A DNA stretch of 64,000 nt from Planctomycetota bacterium. GTDB taxonomy: Bacteria > Planctomycetota > Planctomycetia > Isosphaerales > Isosphaeraceae. Positions within the stretch are counted from its first letter, which is position 1; every line of letters starts with the position of its first letter. Shown in pieces: positions 1 to 8,898 of the stretch. The notes below the pieces were generated by a model. That model searched no databases. It saw only the letters and a list, made by a program, of their open reading frames with translations, and had not been told where the DNA came from. The stretch is from assembly GCA_021791715.1 (NCBI GenBank), contig JAJYWB010000025.1, positions 1 to 64,000 on the forward strand. The letters are read 5' to 3'. The position numbers and the translations under genes are program-made.

Positions 1-836
1 CAATTACGGGTTCGACCGCACCTTTCCAAAATCATATCAGAGGCGCCGAAGGATGATAAAAACGTCTTAATCTTTTTTTGGGAGGGCGAACCTCCCGGTG
101 AGCCTCTTTGAAAACGCCTTTTGAAATGGGGGTTTCAATCGCATTAAAAGATGGATTATATCAAGCCGGCTCACCTGGAGGTTCGCCCTCCCAATTCCGG
201 GTGATACCGCGTGACACCAATCCAGGCGCGAGCACTCGTTGGGCTCACCAGGAGGTTCGCCCTCCCAATTACGGGTTCGACCGCACCTTTCAAAAGTCAT
301 ATCCGATGCGCCGAAGGATGATAAAAACGTCTTGATCTTTTTTTGGGAGGGCGAACCTCCCGGTGAGCCTCTTTGAAAACGCCATTTGAAAAGGGGGTTT
401 CAATCGAGTTAAGAATGGATAATATCAAGACGGCTCACCTGGAGGTTCGCCCCCCCAATTCCGGGTTCGACCGCACCTTTCAAAAGTCATATCCCAGGCG
501 CCGAAGGATGATAATAATGTCTTGATCTTTTTTTGGGAGGGCGAACCTCCCGGTGAGCCTCTTTGAAAACGCCTTTTGAAAAGGGGGTTTCAATCGAGTT
601 GAGTATAGAATATATCAAGCCGGCTCACCAGGAGGTTCGCCCTCCCAATTACGGGTTCGACCGCTCCTTTCAAAAGTCATATCCCAGACGCCGAAGGATG
701 ATAAAAATGTCTTGATCTTTTTTTGGGAGGGCGAACCTCCCGGTGAGCCTCTTTGAAAACGCCTTTTGAAATGGGGGTTTCAATCGAGTTAAGAATGGAT
801 TATATCAAGACGGCTCACCGGGAGGTTCGCCTCCCC
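1..836. repeat. Tandem array of ~190-bp units made of alternating REP-like hairpins
   Basis: Four units start near 1, 266, 456 and 646; three are 190 bp long and the first carries a ~74-bp insertion with an extra hairpin. Each unit holds a forward element with core GGGAGGGCGAACCTCCC followed by GGTGAGCC (80-104, 345-369, 535-559, 725-749). About 60 bp further on lies its inverted copy (168-192, 432-456, 622-646, 812-836; extra copy 242-266). Each element folds by itself (GGGAGG, 5-base loop GCGAA, CCTCCC), and the forward and inverted elements pair over 25 bp with 0-2 mismatches. A run of six or seven T precedes every forward element. This is the architecture of REP/BIME elements. The array starts at the window edge and may continue upstream. 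No transposase (RAYT) gene is seen here. Confidence 0.85.
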
Positions 837-1899
837 AAAATCCGATTCGCCCTAGGCCCCCTCCGAATACTCGGTTTTCTTTCCGGATAGGCTCTAAAAT
901 TCGACATAATCATCCTAGTCGTCCCGAACGTAACGTTTACCGCTATACCACCCATTTTTAATCACGCGGATCCGCGGCCAAAAAAATTCCAAATTCTTCC
1001 AAAATTTACTGAATATTTCGCCCGTTTCGGCGTATATTATAGAGAGATCGAAATTCGATTCGAAATCTAAACCGTCGCGCACCAAAAACAAACGCTAAAT
1101 CCTTCGCTAAACCACGTAACTTAAGCTTGAATACAAAATGACGACCAAACAATCCCCCAAACGCGCGCCGCGCTCAAACACTTACCGATTCGCAGGCAAA
1201 CCACGGCAAGGCGTTTCCATGCCTCGCGGTGTTAACGCGTCGATCACCGTCCGGCGTTATATTTTACGCAATCATCCCAAAATCCGATTGGCTTCGCTCG
1301 GCAGTTTTTCTCTATCTCTCGTTGATTTAAGAAGTTGTGCTGAAATCGCTCGACCACCCCCCGAGCGAGACAATCCGACACGCGTGCGAATCATCGCTTG
1401 CTAATTGAAGCGAACGCGACGATCGCTCGACGTGGAATTTTTCGTCCGCATCGGTTTTTGACCCGAACGTATGAGCCGATCGGGTCGCTCTTTGACAATT
1501 CGCAATCGGTTTTATGGATCGGGAGGCGTCGTCGCCCGGATCGATCGAACGCGATCGAACCTTCGCGGCGACGCTTCCCGGACCAGGGAGTTTCGCGGTC
1601 TGGAATCAACGCTTCGGGGAACGGTCGATTGAACGCTTGATGATTGAGCCGAGGGTGATGACGTTCCATCGAATGCGTGATTTGCGAATTTTGAGCGAGA
1701 TTCGCGGGATCGATTACGCTTTCGCTCGCGTGTCGATCCTTATGGGAGCGAGCCGCAACGCGTGTCCAATTCATGTTGACCGTCTTGGCGATCCTTTCTA
1801 AGATCCCGCGGCCGATCGGACGACCGGTTCCTCACGACCGCGACGGCGCGCGGCGGATCGGCTTCGTATCCTATAATCATCCGTTCAAGGCGCGATTTT
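837..1899. other. Intergenic stretch with no convincing gene
   Basis: The first ~300 bp is AT-richer (for example around 980-1060) and contains TATATT/TATTAT hexamers that could be promoter elements, but no paired -35 box is clear. A frame of 88 codons at 1138-1404 lacks a ribosome binding site and its Arg-rich translation has no family features. Overlapping frames on both strands from 1391 to 1801 exclude each other and look random. The stretch 1405-1899 is GC-rich and full of CGATCG palindromes like coding DNA, so a decayed gene is possible. Confidence 0.5.
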
Positions 1900-2514
1900 A
1901 TGTACCGTTGGATAGCGCTCGGCGCGATCTTTATCTGTGTCGCCGCGATCGCGACGTGGATGACGATCGAAACCCAAAACAATCGACTGGTTTGGGATCA
2001 TTTCGACGTCGTGAAGCCGACGGTGCTTTATCGTTCGGGCCAGCTCAATCCCGATCAATTGAAGCAAGCGCTCCATCGTTATGGAATTAAGACGGTGGTC
2101 AATTTTCAGGTCGCCGGCGAGGGGGTCGAGGCCGAGCGGAGGATCGTTCGCAAGCTCGGCGTCGATTTTGTCAATATGCCGATGCCCGGAAGCGGATTCG
2201 GTCGCGAGGAACAATTCCGCGATTTTCTCAAAATCGTCGACGATCCCGATCGCCGTCCCGTGCTGATTCACTGCGCCCGCGGGACGTGTCGAACGGGCGC
2301 CGCGGTCGCGCTGTTTCGGCTCGAACGCGACGGTTGGACGGTCGACGACGTCGACGCCGAGATGCGCAGGCAAGGTTATCCTCGCGGATGGATCGCGGGA
2401 TATATGCTTCAAATGGTGAAGAACCGGCCGTTTGAAGATCTTTATACGCCGCTCAAAACCGAAGATCGAAACGCGGTGAAAATCGCCGAGAGAGGAGCCG
2501 CCGATGTCGATTGA
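1900..2514 (+). CDS. Membrane-anchored dual-specificity/tyrosine phosphatase-like protein
   Basis: The 204-residue protein starts with a hydrophobic segment (about residues 4-21) that should anchor it in the membrane or serve as an uncleaved signal. The rest is a cysteine-based protein phosphatase fold with the P-loop HCARGTCRTG at residues 124-133: nucleophile Cys125, phosphate-binding Arg131. This matches the HCxxGxxRT signature. The region before it (YRSGQ, then ..VVNFQ) resembles the small DSP/PTPLA-like phosphatases that often begin with a YRSGQP-type motif. Substrate unknown; phosphotyrosine or a phosphorylated small molecule are both possible. The 3' end overlaps the next gene by 11 bp, so the two are probably co-translated. 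The start is preceded by a weak AAGG at a usable distance. Confidence 0.85.
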   Translation: MYRWIALGAIFICVAAIATWMTIETQNNRLVWDHFDVVKPTVLYRSGQLNPDQLKQALHRYGIKTVVNFQVAGEGVEAERRIVRKLGVDFVNMPMPGSGFGREEQFRDFLKIVDDPDRRPVLIHCARGTCRTGAAVALFRLERDGWTVDDVDAEMRRQGYPRGWIAGYMLQMVKNRPFEDLYTPLKTEDRNAVKIAERGAADVD

Positions 2515-4129
2515 AACCGCGGTCGCGAGCCGCCGACGCGTGCGGGTCCATCGTATGAAGAAAATCGAAATACCAACGCCCGTTTCGCTTTCGTATATTC
2601 TCTTACCCTGGTTGATCGTCGCCGCGGCGCTGGCGATTCCGTTGATCGGCGGGGGAAATCAGGAGGTCGGTTCGACCGAGGCGAGGATCGGGCTCGCCGC
2701 GGGGGGACGGATCGGACCTTTGGGCGAGGTTTACGGGTCGTGGGACGTCTCGCTGTTGCCCGGTAAGGTTATTCCCTCACAAATATGGGGTTGGGGCGAA
2801 GGGGGAATTCCGACGACGGCTTCGATCCGCTGGCCCTCGGCGATCGCGGCGATGCTCGCCGGAAGTCTTTTGATCTACGGATCTTGGAGAAAGCTCGGCG
2901 GTTCGGCGGCGGCCTGGACCGCGGTGTGTTGGGGAACGTCGATCGCGATCATCGATCGTTCCGAGGCGTTGAACGTCGATTTTCTCACGGGTTTATGGAC
3001 GATCGCGGCGCTCGAGCGGTCGCTATCGCGCGGGAGCGGTTTCATCGCGGGGATCTTCGCGGGGTTGGCGTTTTTGGCGGGGGGTTGGACGCCCGTCGCA
3101 ATCATCGTGCTCGCGAACGTCGTCGCGGGGAGTCCCGGAGGCGCGTTCTCGTGGCGTTTCCTTTTGCCGTTAATCGCGATCTTCGGCGGTTGGTCGTATT
3201 GGACGTTGAGCGTGATGCCGACCGCGGCGTGGGCCGCGGTTTTAACGCTGCCGTTCATGCAAAAATCGGCGTGGTTTTTGACCCTCGAAGTCGTCGCGGG
3301 AGCGCTTCCGTGGACGGCGTTCGCCGCGCTCGCGCCGGCGCCATCGTTGCGAGCTTCCTGGAGCGATCAAGGTCGATCGCGAGTGACGGGATGGTTGCGG
3401 GTGACCGGGGTTTCGGTGATCGCGGGCACGATCGTTCCGGGACTCGCGGCGGCGGCGCGGGCGCCGGCGATCGCGGGGGTGATTATCGCGGCGGCGGCGA
3501 GCCTCGACCGTATCTGGTCGACTCCGTTCGCGTTCCCCCGCGTCACGCGGCGGATCACGCTCACGATCGCCGCGGCGACGACGGCGCTGGGGGTTTTCTG
3601 TATCGCTCCGTTATCGATCTATCTGGCGCTTACGGTCGGCTATTATCGACAGATCTCGATTTTTCTGGCGTTCGCGACGCTCGTCACGGCTCTCGTTTTG
3701 GCCGATTCGGCGTGGCTGGGGAAGACGAGGCGGGCGCTCGGGTGTTTGGTAACGCTTGCGTTGTTGATCAAGCTGGCACATTTTGGCGTTTATGTTCCCG
3801 AGATCAATTATCGAACGGGCGAGGGACCTCGAGGGCGTGCGATCGGCCAGTGGGTTCCGCCGCACCGGACGATTTACACCGTGCATCCCTTTCCCGCGGA
3901 TTTGATGCTCGCGACGAGGCGTCCGGTGCGCGACCTACCCGACCCCAGGCTGCTCAAATATCAAGCCGGACCTCAGGGACAATCGAAGTTCGTGCTGCTT
4001 CATCCCGAGGAATTCAAGCACTGGCCCGAAGACGCTCCACCGCTTGAGAAGGTGTTCGAATATCGAGTCGAATTCGGCCACGAGATCTCGCACGTTCTCG
4101 CGCGAACAAAAGAGCCGATGTTTAAATAA
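2504..4129 (+). CDS. ArnT/PMT-like (GT39 family) membrane glycosyltransferase
   Basis: This 541-residue polytopic membrane protein has about 10-12 predicted transmembrane segments and a soluble C-terminal tail. After the first membrane segment comes a Glu-Ala-Arg element (STEAR), in the place where ArnT-type lipid-linked sugar transferases have the catalytic (D/E)E.R loop. Later, the GGIPTTASIRWPSAIAA region corresponds to the family's PPL.W..a loop. Family members transfer sugars from polyprenyl-phosphate to envelope lipids or proteins; the substrate here is not predictable. The chosen ATG has GAGAGGAG just upstream; an internal ATG at 2555 directly before the hydrophobic region is an alternative. 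It overlaps the phosphatase gene by 11 bp. The C-terminal ~90 residues are hydrophilic and may form a periplasmic domain. Confidence 0.7.
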   Translation: MSIETAVASRRRVRVHRMKKIEIPTPVSLSYILLPWLIVAAALAIPLIGGGNQEVGSTEARIGLAAGGRIGPLGEVYGSWDVSLLPGKVIPSQIWGWGEGGIPTTASIRWPSAIAAMLAGSLLIYGSWRKLGGSAAAWTAVCWGTSIAIIDRSEALNVDFLTGLWTIAALERSLSRGSGFIAGIFAGLAFLAGGWTPVAIIVLANVVAGSPGGAFSWRFLLPLIAIFGGWSYWTLSVMPTAAWAAVLTLPFMQKSAWFLTLEVVAGALPWTAFAALAPAPSLRASWSDQGRSRVTGWLRVTGVSVIAGTIVPGLAAAARAPAIAGVIIAAAASLDRIWSTPFAFPRVTRRITLTIAAATTALGVFCIAPLSIYLALTVGYYRQISIFLAFATLVTALVLADSAWLGKTRRALGCLVTLALLIKLAHFGVYVPEINYRTGEGPRGRAIGQWVPPHRTIYTVHPFPADLMLATRRPVRDLPDPRLLKYQAGPQGQSKFVLLHPEEFKHWPEDAPPLEKVFEYRVEFGHEISHVLARTKEPMFK

Positions 4130-4177
4130 AAAGAACCGCGAACGAGCATTTGTTTATCAAATCGCCGACGCCGGTAA

Positions 4178-5353
4178 TCACGCCTTGCAAAACGGCTCGA
4201 CTGGGCCGGGGTGAACGTTCGCGGGACGTCCTTTCGCGATCAAAGCGATCTCGGATGTGATTTTTTGGATCTCGGCCGAACCGGCGAGGATTTCGAGCGA
4301 GATAACGGCGGTGTGCGACGCGCCCGGATCGAGCGAGACGACTCGGCCTCGTGATTTCTCGAACGGTTTGGGGTTGGGGTAATTGGTTCCGGGTTCAAGG
4401 CCGGTTACGTAACCTTCGCGTTCGCCCCTGGTGCATTTCCAGAGGGTGAAAGCGGGCGTCCCGGCGGTTTGATAGCGGAGCGCGACCCCTTTTTCGCCCG
4501 CGTGGTTTTGGAGCAGGACGATCGTTTCTCCCGAGCGATCGAAAAGTTCCATGAAGTAAACCATCTCGGCGAATCCGGGCTCGGGCCCGCGATAAACGTC
4601 GTAAGACGAGAGCCCCTCGACGGCGCGCGTGTCGCGCGGGACGAGCGTCTTGATCGGAGCGACGAACCTCGACCCCGCACCCAGGTACGGCGGGCCGAAA
4701 TTCCAGTGATAAAGCGCCTCGAGATCGCACGCGGAATCGCCCAGGTTTGTGAAAGTATCGGTAACCGTGAGACGATTCGACCCGGGAACGGTCGCTATCT
4801 TCGAGCACATGCGGATATGAGGGCCGAAAAGGCGCGATTCATCGACTCGTCCCTCGATCGTGATCGTATAAGGAGGTTTTTCGTCGATATCGATCGACAC
4901 ATAATGAGCGGGTAATCCCGCGATCGCGCCGTGGAGGCCGACGATCGTTTGACGGCCGTCGGCGGAGGTTTCAACGTAGGGGGCGCCGTTGCTTTCAAGC
5001 CCGCATCGCGCCAGCAGTTCGTCGAAACCGTCGAGCCAGCCGAGACCGCCGTTTTTCGCCGAATTGACGAACATCGGGTGCACGGGACCGTCGGTTACGG
5101 GAGAATCCCAACCGAGCCGATCGCCGCGATAAGAGCCGCGCCAAATTCCCATTCCGCGCGTCGGAACGACGGCGAATTCGAGATCGCCGCCGCGGATTTC
5201 GATCAGATCGACGCCGTGCCCGCGACCGCCGCGACGCGTTTTTTTGACGATCGACCAATCGGCGCCGATCGGTAAACCGAGGTCGCGGGGACCGATCGCG
5301 AGCGATTCAACCCAAACGTTTTGGGATATGTCTGTTAGTAAAATCGAGGGCAT
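4178..5353 (-). CDS. DUF4432 family (aldose-1-epimerase-like) protein
   Basis: The protein has 391 residues and no signal peptide. It has the beta-sandwich galactose-mutarotase-like character of DUF4432 proteins: VVPTRGMGIW near the N-terminus, LDGFDELLARCGLESNGAP in the middle, then HGAIAGLPA, and a C-terminal region with LWKCT...GYVTGLEPGTNYPNPK. DUF4432 proteins are thought to bind or epimerise sugars, but few have been characterised. It ends 48 bp from the converging glycosyltransferase gene with no clear terminator between. The gene lies 3' of nrdJ on the same strand, more than 130 bp away, so it may have its own promoter. Family assignment is by recognition of conserved motifs; substrate unknown. 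Confidence 0.82.
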   Translation of the reverse strand: MPSILLTDISQNVWVESLAIGPRDLGLPIGADWSIVKKTRRGGRGHGVDLIEIRGGDLEFAVVPTRGMGIWRGSYRGDRLGWDSPVTDGPVHPMFVNSAKNGGLGWLDGFDELLARCGLESNGAPYVETSADGRQTIVGLHGAIAGLPAHYVSIDIDEKPPYTITIEGRVDESRLFGPHIRMCSKIATVPGSNRLTVTDTFTNLGDSACDLEALYHWNFGPPYLGAGSRFVAPIKTLVPRDTRAVEGLSSYDVYRGPEPGFAEMVYFMELFDRSGETIVLLQNHAGEKGVALRYQTAGTPAFTLWKCTRGEREGYVTGLEPGTNYPNPKPFEKSRGRVVSLDPGASHTAVISLEILAGSAEIQKITSEIALIAKGRPANVHPGPVEPFCKA

Positions 5354-5440
5354 CGCGACCCCGAGCTTTTTTGAGGGATTTTATGATGATCAGCGCGAAA
5401 GTTGAAAAGCGAAAGCCGCGAGGAGTAAGCATAGACGACC

Positions 5441-5475
5441 GAAGAGGCGGGAGACGATCCGTTCTTCGCCTCTTC
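5441..5475 (-). terminator. Stem-loop downstream of nrdJ, possible terminator
   Basis: A perfect 9-bp inverted repeat (GAAGAGGCG / CGCCTCTTC) with a 17-base loop starts 16 bp past the nrdJ stop codon. The flanks (GACC / GGTC) could lengthen the stem with a bulge. There is no T-tract on the minus strand after it, so it may act as an RNA-stabilising hairpin and not an intrinsic terminator. Confidence 0.4.
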
Positions 5476-5490
5476 GATCGGTCTACATGT

Positions 5491-8400
5491 TTACGAACAA
5501 CCCATGCTGTTGCCGCAGTTGAAGCAGCGATAGCACGTGCCGCAGCGAACGGTGAGCGCGCCGCAGTTGTCGCACGCGGGAGCGTCGCTTTGGAAGTGGG
5601 CGAACTGCTCGTCGCGGGCGAGGAGGGTCGATTCGAGAGCGAGGGGCGGAGTCGGCTTCGATTGCAGCTCGGCCTCGACGTGCTCGAAATCGGCGATCGT
5701 CGCGGCGCGATGCCCGTTCACCTTGACCGCGGGTTTGGCCTCGATCGCGACGGGTTCGTCGGCTTCGACGCGTTTGGGGGCGTTCGCCTCGCGATATCCA
5801 GGAATGAACTGCATTCCCAGCCAACGGAAGATGTAATCGGTAACGCTCTTGGCGATCGGGATATCGGGGTTCTTGGTGAAGCCCCCCGGCTCGAACCGGC
5901 TGTGCGCGAACTTGTTGACGAAAACCTCGAGCGGGACGCCGTATTGCAATCCCATCGAGATCGCCGTACCCAACACGTCCATCAGCCCGCCGATCGTCGA
6001 ACCCTCTTTGGCCATCGTGATGAAGACTTCGCCGGGACGTCCGTCGGGGTAGAAGCCGACGGTCACGTATCCCTCGTGTCCCTGGATATCAAACTTATGA
6101 GTCAAACTTTGACGCGTCTCGGGGAGACGCTCGCGCCGAGGCGCGGGATGCGACGTAACCGTTTGAGTGGGCGTGGGTACGACCGCCGAGGTCGTCGCGA
6201 CGACCGTCGAAGCGGCGTCGTCGGCCTTCGTTTCCACCTGCGAACTGCTGACGGGCTGGCTTTCCTTCGATCCGTCGCGGTAAATCGCCAGCGCCTTGAG
6301 GCCGAGCTTCCAGCCCTCGAGATACGCGTCGCGGATATCGGCGACGGTCGCGTCGCGCGGCATGTTGACCGTTTTCGAGATCGCGCCGCTAAGGAAAGGT
6401 TGCGCCGCGGCCATCATCTTAAGGTGACCCCGCCATTGGATGCTCCGCGACCCGTTGCTCGGCGGGAAGGCGCAGTCGAAGACGGGAAGGTGCTCGTCGC
6501 GCAGGCCTGGAGCGCCTTCGATCGTGTCTTTGGCGTCGATGTAATCGAGAATCCCCTCGATCACGGGCTCGTCGTAACCGAGCGTGCGGAGCGCGAGCGG
6601 AACCGTCCGATTGACGATCTTGAGCAAACCGCCGCCGGCGAGCTGTTTGTACTTCACCAGAGCGATATCGGGCTCGATCCCCGTCGTATCGCAATCCATC
6701 ATGAAGGCGATCGTTCCCGTGGGGGCGAGGACCGTCACCTGGCTGTTGCGATAGCCGTGCTTGCGGCCCGCGTCGACGCATTCGCGCCAAACGCTCCGCG
6801 CCTCGTTCCAAAGATAAGGAGGACACGAGGGATCGATCGCGTCGACCGCGTCGCGATGCATCTCCATCACCCGCAACATCGGCTCGCGATTGACCGCGAA
6901 CCCCTCGAACGGACCGACCGTCGCGGCGAGCTCGGAGCTCGTCAGATACGCCTGCCCGTGCATGATCGCGGTGATCGCGGCGGCGAGCGCACGCCCCTCG
7001 TCCGAATCGTAAGGACGACCCGAAGCCATGATCAGCCCGCCCAAATTCGCATAACCCAACCCCAACGGACGGAATTTGTGGCTGTTCGCCGCGATCCGGT
7101 CGGTCGGGTAGCTCGCGTGATCGACCAAAATCTCTTGCGCGGTGATGAACACCCGCGCCGCGGCGCGAAACCGAGCGACGTCGAACCCGCCGTCGTCGGT
7201 GCGGAACTTCATCAAGTTCAACGACGCCAGATTGCACGCGCTGTCGTCGATGAACATATACTCGCTACAAGGATTCGACGAATTGATCGGGGCGGTGTTG
7301 GGGCACGTGTGCCAGCGCTGGATCGTGTCTTCGTATTGGATGCCGGGATCGCCGCAAAGCCACGCGCCTTCGGCCATTTTGTCGAAGAGAAGCGACGCGG
7401 GGTAGGTTTCCATCGGCCGGCCCGTCGTCACCGCGTGCGTCGTCCACGATCCGCCGGTCTCGTAGGCCCGCAGGAACGAGTCGGTGACGCGCACCGAGAG
7501 GTTGGCGTTCTGGAACATCACCGAACCGTACGCCTCGGAATTGAAGTTCGAGTCGTAACCGGCGCGGATCAACGCCTGCGCCTTCTTTTCCTCTTTGGTT
7601 TTACACTCGATGAATTCAAGGATATCGGGATGTTTGCACTTGAGCGTTTGCATCTTGGCGGCGCGGCGGGTTTTGCCGCCGCTTTTGACGACGCTGGCGA
7701 TCGCGTCGTACACCCGCATGAAGCTGACGGGCCCCGACGGCCTGCCGCCGCCGGTGAGCTTCTCGCGGCTCGACCTGAGGGTCGAAAGATCGCTCCCCGT
7801 CCCCGAGCCGAACTTGAAGAGCATCGCCTCGGAAGTCGCCAGCCGCATGATGTCGGCCATGTCGTCGGCGACGCTTTGGATGAAGCAAGCCGACCCCTGG
7901 GGGTATTCGTAGGAATTGTCGGTTTTGACGACGGCGCGGGTTTCTTCGTCCCACCGCCAACCGCCGCCGGAACCCTTCACGCCGTAACGATGATAAAGGC
8001 CGACGTTGAACCAGACGGGGGAGTTGAACGACCCGTATTGGTTCAGGCAAAGCGCCGTGAGTTCGTCGTGGAAGCGTTCGGCGTCGGCCTCGGACGCGAA
8101 AACGCCGTCGCCTCGACCCCAGTCGGTAATCGTCCGCACGACGCGTTCAATCAAGGCGCGCACGCTCGATTCGCGCTCGGCGGTGCCGACCTCGCCGAAG
8201 AAGTATTTGCTCACCACGACGTTCGTCGCGAGCGGACTCCACGATCGGGGAATCTCGCAATCTTGCTGCTCGAAAATCAAGCGACCGCGATCGTCCTTGA
8301 TTTGCGCCGTGCGAAGATCCCACTCGACCTCGTCGTAGGGGTTAACCCCCTCCGTGCTAAAATGCCGCGTGAAACCCAAACCGCGACGCGATCCAACCGC

Positions 8401-8499
8401 CGCGCGGTCCAAGTTGCGGTCGCCAACCCCAAGCCCACGCGTCCGAGCTTCCTCCGGACCGGGCGACATACCCGTTCTTCGCTCCGCCGCCTTTTCCAT
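5491..8499 (-). CDS. nrdJ: Vitamin B12-dependent (class II) ribonucleoside-diphosphate reductase
   Basis: The enzyme reduces ribonucleotides to deoxyribonucleotides using adenosylcobalamin, independent of oxygen. The ~1002-residue product has the class II core: a substrate-site loop FNSPVWFNVGL, the radical-cysteine neighbourhood NPCSEYMFIDDSACNL, and SGGKTRRAAKMQTL. A C-terminal TSCPD-type domain follows (HKFDIQGHEGYVTVGFYPDG..., ...FTKNPDIPIAKSV). The tail is cysteine-rich (CDNC..CGTCYRCFNCGNSMGC), typical for re-reduction of the active site and zinc binding. No N-terminal ATP-cone is visible. The ATG at 8499 is chosen because AAGGAGAG lies just upstream; an in-frame TTG at 8541 is weaker. 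A strong promoter lies at 8563-8591, giving a ~57-nt leader, too short for a cobalamin riboswitch. A 1049-codon open frame on the opposite strand is a shadow of its codon usage. Confidence 0.96.
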   Translation of the reverse strand: MEKAAERRTGMSPGPEEARTRGLGVGDRNLDRAAVGSRRGLGFTRHFSTEGVNPYDEVEWDLRTAQIKDDRGRLIFEQQDCEIPRSWSPLATNVVVSKYFFGEVGTAERESSVRALIERVVRTITDWGRGDGVFASEADAERFHDELTALCLNQYGSFNSPVWFNVGLYHRYGVKGSGGGWRWDEETRAVVKTDNSYEYPQGSACFIQSVADDMADIMRLATSEAMLFKFGSGTGSDLSTLRSSREKLTGGGRPSGPVSFMRVYDAIASVVKSGGKTRRAAKMQTLKCKHPDILEFIECKTKEEKKAQALIRAGYDSNFNSEAYGSVMFQNANLSVRVTDSFLRAYETGGSWTTHAVTTGRPMETYPASLLFDKMAEGAWLCGDPGIQYEDTIQRWHTCPNTAPINSSNPCSEYMFIDDSACNLASLNLMKFRTDDGGFDVARFRAAARVFITAQEILVDHASYPTDRIAANSHKFRPLGLGYANLGGLIMASGRPYDSDEGRALAAAITAIMHGQAYLTSSELAATVGPFEGFAVNREPMLRVMEMHRDAVDAIDPSCPPYLWNEARSVWRECVDAGRKHGYRNSQVTVLAPTGTIAFMMDCDTTGIEPDIALVKYKQLAGGGLLKIVNRTVPLALRTLGYDEPVIEGILDYIDAKDTIEGAPGLRDEHLPVFDCAFPPSNGSRSIQWRGHLKMMAAAQPFLSGAISKTVNMPRDATVADIRDAYLEGWKLGLKALAIYRDGSKESQPVSSSQVETKADDAASTVVATTSAVVPTPTQTVTSHPAPRRERLPETRQSLTHKFDIQGHEGYVTVGFYPDGRPGEVFITMAKEGSTIGGLMDVLGTAISMGLQYGVPLEVFVNKFAHSRFEPGGFTKNPDIPIAKSVTDYIFRWLGMQFIPGYREANAPKRVEADEPVAIEAKPAVKVNGHRAATIADFEHVEAELQSKPTPPLALESTLLARDEQFAHFQSDAPACDNCGALTVRCGTCYRCFNCGNSMGCS

Positions 8500-8562
8500 G
8501 GATGCTCTCTCCTTAATTAGGCCGCGCCCGCGAACACACAACGACGCGACACCCGATGCGAC

Positions 8563-8591
8563 ATCCTAGCCTCAGACTGTTCAGATGTCAA
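8563..8591 (-). promoter_or_regulatory. Sigma70-type promoter of nrdJ
   Basis: Read on the minus strand: TTGACA (8591-8586, perfect -35), 17-bp spacer, TAGGAT (8568-8563, near-consensus -10). Transcription would start near 8556, about 57 nt before the nrdJ ATG. Hexamers and spacing are directly visible; function is inferred. Confidence 0.7.
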
Positions 8592-8898
8592 GCGAAAAAA
8601 AGTCAACCCGTCGCCCGATTACCTCGACGTGCCGGACGGCGACACGAATCAACCCGGCGCGTGAAGCGATTCGCAAGGATCGCTCTCGACCCTTGAATCA
8701 TCGCTTTCACATGCTCTGGTTGATCAGGTCGGTTCAATCTAATCGGCTGGAATCGAAAAGTCAAAGCCCTCGCCCGAACCGCGAAAAATCGCTGAAAACG
8801 GCGTGAGGGAACGATGGGGACGACCGGCTGCGAACGTTGATTGGTTTACGTAACTTATTGGGGAGAAAGAAGTTTGGAATTCATAAGACGATTCGGGA
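8592..8898. other. Intergenic region between nrdJ promoter and kinase 3' end
   Basis: About 300 bp with only short, unsupported reading frames. No tRNA, riboswitch consensus (no B12 box) or clear terminator was seen. Both neighbours are on the minus strand, so this region should contain the 3' end of the kinase transcript. Confidence 0.5.

Noticed and set aside
1-836. CRISPR array or rRNA-like structure
   Set aside because: The intervals between hairpins are themselves repeated, not unique, and the unit length is far too large.
1138-1404. An 88-codon frame in the region after the REP array
   Set aside because: No ribosome binding site and no recognisable features; cannot be supported as a gene.
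2785-4047. A 420-codon frame on the same strand, different phase, inside the glycosyltransferase gene
   Set aside because: Composition is extreme (Arg/Gly/Asp), while the overlapping frame encodes a credible membrane protein with a ribosome binding site.
5371-8520. A 1049-codon open frame antisense to nrdJ
   Set aside because: It is Arg/Asp/Gly/Val-rich with no family motifs and mirrors nrdJ codons exactly; long antisense frames are common in such codon-biased DNA. nrdJ itself has every expected motif.
8500-8600. Cobalamin riboswitch upstream of nrdJ
   Set aside because: The promoter leaves only ~57 nt of leader and no B12-box-like sequence is present.
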